A stretch of 6,766 nucleotides of DNA from Marinagarivorans sp. UBA5870 (lineage in GTDB: Bacteria > Pseudomonadota > Gammaproteobacteria > Pseudomonadales > Cellvibrionaceae): assembly GCA_002432555.1 (NCBI GenBank), contig DJFO01000259.1:2994-9759 (forward strand), read 5' to 3'. The position numbers and the translations under genes were made by a program. Position 1 is the stretch's first letter; every line of letters starts with the position of its first letter. The notes beneath the pieces are model-generated. The model worked only from the letters and a program-made list of their open reading frames with translations. It did not search any database and had not been told where the DNA came from. Shown here piece by piece: positions 5,176-6,766 of the stretch.

Positions 5176-6766
5176 ATGTATCGCAAGTGCTCGGCAACGC
5201 CGCCCCCTGTCAGCGACTGCCCGGCGAGTAAATACTTTTTGCCAAGGGGATGGACCGGGCCTCTGGCATCATTGCACCGGTTTTCCAGGGCAGTACTCGG
5301 CTCGGCGTCCGGCTGGCGCACCTGCGCACTCATTGGGTTGTTCTGGTTGATGTCTGGCCCTGCCATAGGCACCGCACAGACCCAGAGCGCGGCCAATGTG
5401 CAACAGCTGCTGGAGAATATGCGTTTTCAGCGCTTATTGACCGGGGAGGATGACAGCCAAAAGGGTGGCATCGGTGTGGTGTTTTCCATAACGCAGGATG
5501 CCACTGGCTTTCTCTGGTTTGGTGGTGATTCCGGACTCGCCCGGTACGATGCCCATACCTTCAAGTTTTATAAGGCCGACGCCAAAAATCCTCGCGCACT
5601 CGCGAGCACTTGGGTCAGGGACATGCGGGTCGATCGTGACGGCGTACTTTGGTTGGCCACCGACGGCGGTCTCAGCCGATATAACCCCGAAACCGACGAC
5701 TTCACTACAGTGCAAGCTAAGGGCGATGCGGACCTGCATTTGCTGTCGGATCTGGTGACCGCGCTGGCGGTGGACAGCCACAACAACCTTTATATTGGCA
5801 CCGGCGACGGGCTTACTGTCTTCAACCCTCAACGCAGCGCTGCACACCATTATATCGGCGATGCCAATCGTCCCGACGGTCTAGGGGCGGGCGGCGTCTC
5901 GGCCCTGTTTGTGGATGCCGAGGACCACCTGTGGATCGGCACAGCCGGCGGCGGCCTCAGCCGGTTGGAACCCGCTACACAAACATTTCAAAACTGGCGG
6001 AATGATCCCGCCGACCCCAGCTCCCTCGTGCACAATTTTGTTGACCGCATCAGCCAGGACAACAAAGGCCGAATCTGGATTGCCACGCGCGGGTATGGTC
6101 TGGCGCGACTATTGGAAGACGGCCGCGGTTTTAAAACTTACCGCCACGATCAGGGTAACCCGAGCACGATCGGCAGTGACATTGTCAGCGACATCCACTT
6201 GGATCGGCGCGGTAACCTCTGGATTGCGACTGACCATGGCGGTCTGGCGCTTTATCACGAGGGCAGCGACGCGTTCTTTCACGTGCGTCACCACGTCTAC
6301 GATCGGACCACCCTTCACACCGATCAGCTCCGCCGGATCTATGAAGACCGCGACGGCAACCTATGGCTGGGCGGAGTACCTACCGGCGTCAGTTTCTATG
6401 ACGTCGCCAAGGACCGATTCCGCACTCTGACCCATCAGCCTGATAATCCCAACAGCCTCGACCACAATGGGGTGCTATCGCTGCTGCAGGACCGGGAAGG
6501 ACTTATTTGGATCGGAACAGAAAGGGGCCTGAACGCCTACAACCGACACACCAGGCAGTTCACCCGCTACCAACCCAACCCCAAAGATCCCGATAGTTTG
6601 CGCTTCGGCGCGATCACTGCGCTGACGGAAGACAGTGACGGCGCATTGTGGGTAGGCAGCTGGTCTGGCGGCCTGCACCGGTTTGATAAACGCACTGGCA
6701 AATTTAAGAACTACTTCCCCGACCCCGCCAACCCAAACAGTCTCGTGGGCGCGCACATATGGAACA
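5176..6766 (+). CDS. Periplasmic two-component-regulator propeller sensor, N-terminal part (output domain off the window)
   Basis: The frame is open from ATG at 5176 (in-frame TAA at 5164) to the right edge, 530 codons. A hydrophobic segment at residues 50-67 (ALIGLFWLMSGPAIGTA, then QTQSA) looks like a signal peptide or anchor. From residue 103 there are at least nine repeats of the Reg_prop type, each with a core like QD..G.LWIGT..GL.RYN: DATGFLWFGGDSGL, DRDGVLWLATDGGL, SHNNLYIGTGDGL, AEDHLWIGTAGGGL, NKGRIWIATRGYGL, DRRGNLWIATDHGGL, DRDGNLWLGGVPTGV, DREGLIWIGTERGL and DSDGALWVGSWSGGL. Linkers of the type 'DPANPNSL' between blades are also typical. Complete proteins usually have about 14 blades in two propellers, a Y_Y_Y domain, a membrane helix and a GGDEF or histidine-kinase output; which one applies cannot be seen. 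The start is uncertain: ATG 5176 gives a 67-residue leader, while TTG 5272 would give a normal 35-residue one, but neither has a good ribosome binding site. Confidence 0.88.
   Translation, partial: MYRKCSATPPPVSDCPASKYFLPRGWTGPLASLHRFSRAVLGSASGWRTCALIGLFWLMSGPAIGTAQTQSAANVQQLLENMRFQRLLTGEDDSQKGGIGVVFSITQDATGFLWFGGDSGLARYDAHTFKFYKADAKNPRALASTWVRDMRVDRDGVLWLATDGGLSRYNPETDDFTTVQAKGDADLHLLSDLVTALAVDSHNNLYIGTGDGLTVFNPQRSAAHHYIGDANRPDGLGAGGVSALFVDAEDHLWIGTAGGGLSRLEPATQTFQNWRNDPADPSSLVHNFVDRISQDNKGRIWIATRGYGLARLLEDGRGFKTYRHDQGNPSTIGSDIVSDIHLDRRGNLWIATDHGGLALYHEGSDAFFHVRHHVYDRTTLHTDQLRRIYEDRDGNLWLGGVPTGVSFYDVAKDRFRTLTHQPDNPNSLDHNGVLSLLQDREGLIWIGTERGLNAYNRHTRQFTRYQPNPKDPDSLRFGAITALTEDSDGALWVGSWSGGLHRFDKRTGKFKNYFPDPANPNSLVGAHIWN

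Noticed and set aside
5250..5453. Plus-strand frame starting ATG 5250 behind AAGGGG, as an alternative start for the propeller sensor
   Set aside because: It is in another frame and encodes no signal peptide, the ribosome binding site would be only one base from the ATG, and the signal-peptide frame continues directly into the propeller repeats.
5434..5850. Minus-strand open frame of 138 codons
   Set aside because: It is antisense to the propeller blades, whose repeat motifs are unmistakable on the plus strand.

Overview
The window reads like a chromosomal piece of a polysaccharide-degrading gammaproteobacterium, most likely of the Cellvibrio / Saccharophagus / Teredinibacter group. Three things suggest this: a modular secreted glycoside hydrolase with a long poly-serine linker ahead of a CBM60-like module, an enterobacterial-type LexA box (CTG-N10-CAG), and a periplasmic two-component-type propeller sensor. 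This placement is an inference from gene style, not from a marker gene.

Layout, left to right. (1) Positions 1-794, minus strand: the first 264 codons of a radical SAM protein of the 'DNA modification/repair, linked to uracil-DNA glycosylase' family. A near-perfect LexA box (807-826) lies 12 bp before its start codon. (2) Positions 827-1008: a spacer with a 43-bp imperfect palindrome (909-951) and a terminator-like hairpin (955-981) that would end the next gene. (3) Positions 1009-4092, minus strand: one large secreted enzyme of 1027 residues. Its order is signal peptide, CelD_N-like Ig domain, GH9 catalytic domain, FnIII, CBM4/9-like module, poly-Ser linker, CBM60-like module. It starts at GTG behind a strong Shine-Dalgarno. 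(4) Positions 4105-5175: more than 1 kb with no intact gene. It holds hairpins, a 12-bp palindrome, a stretch resembling the 5' core of RNase P RNA, and a frameshifted remnant of a ricin-type (CBM13) lectin domain. (5) Positions 5176-6766, plus strand: the N-terminal part of a periplasmic sensor with a signal peptide or membrane anchor and at least nine two-component-regulator propeller repeats. Its output domain lies beyond the right edge.

How they may work together: the GH9 enzyme would cleave a beta-glucan outside the cell while its CBMs hold it on plant-wall polymer. The propeller sensor is divergently oriented from it across the decayed spacer. Sensors of this architecture often sit near carbohydrate-use genes and detect released oligosaccharides, so a sensor/enzyme link is plausible but unproven. 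The radical SAM gene is functionally separate; its LexA box points to DNA-damage control.

The most notable observation is the SOS box directly in front of the poorly characterised radical SAM/UDG repair gene.
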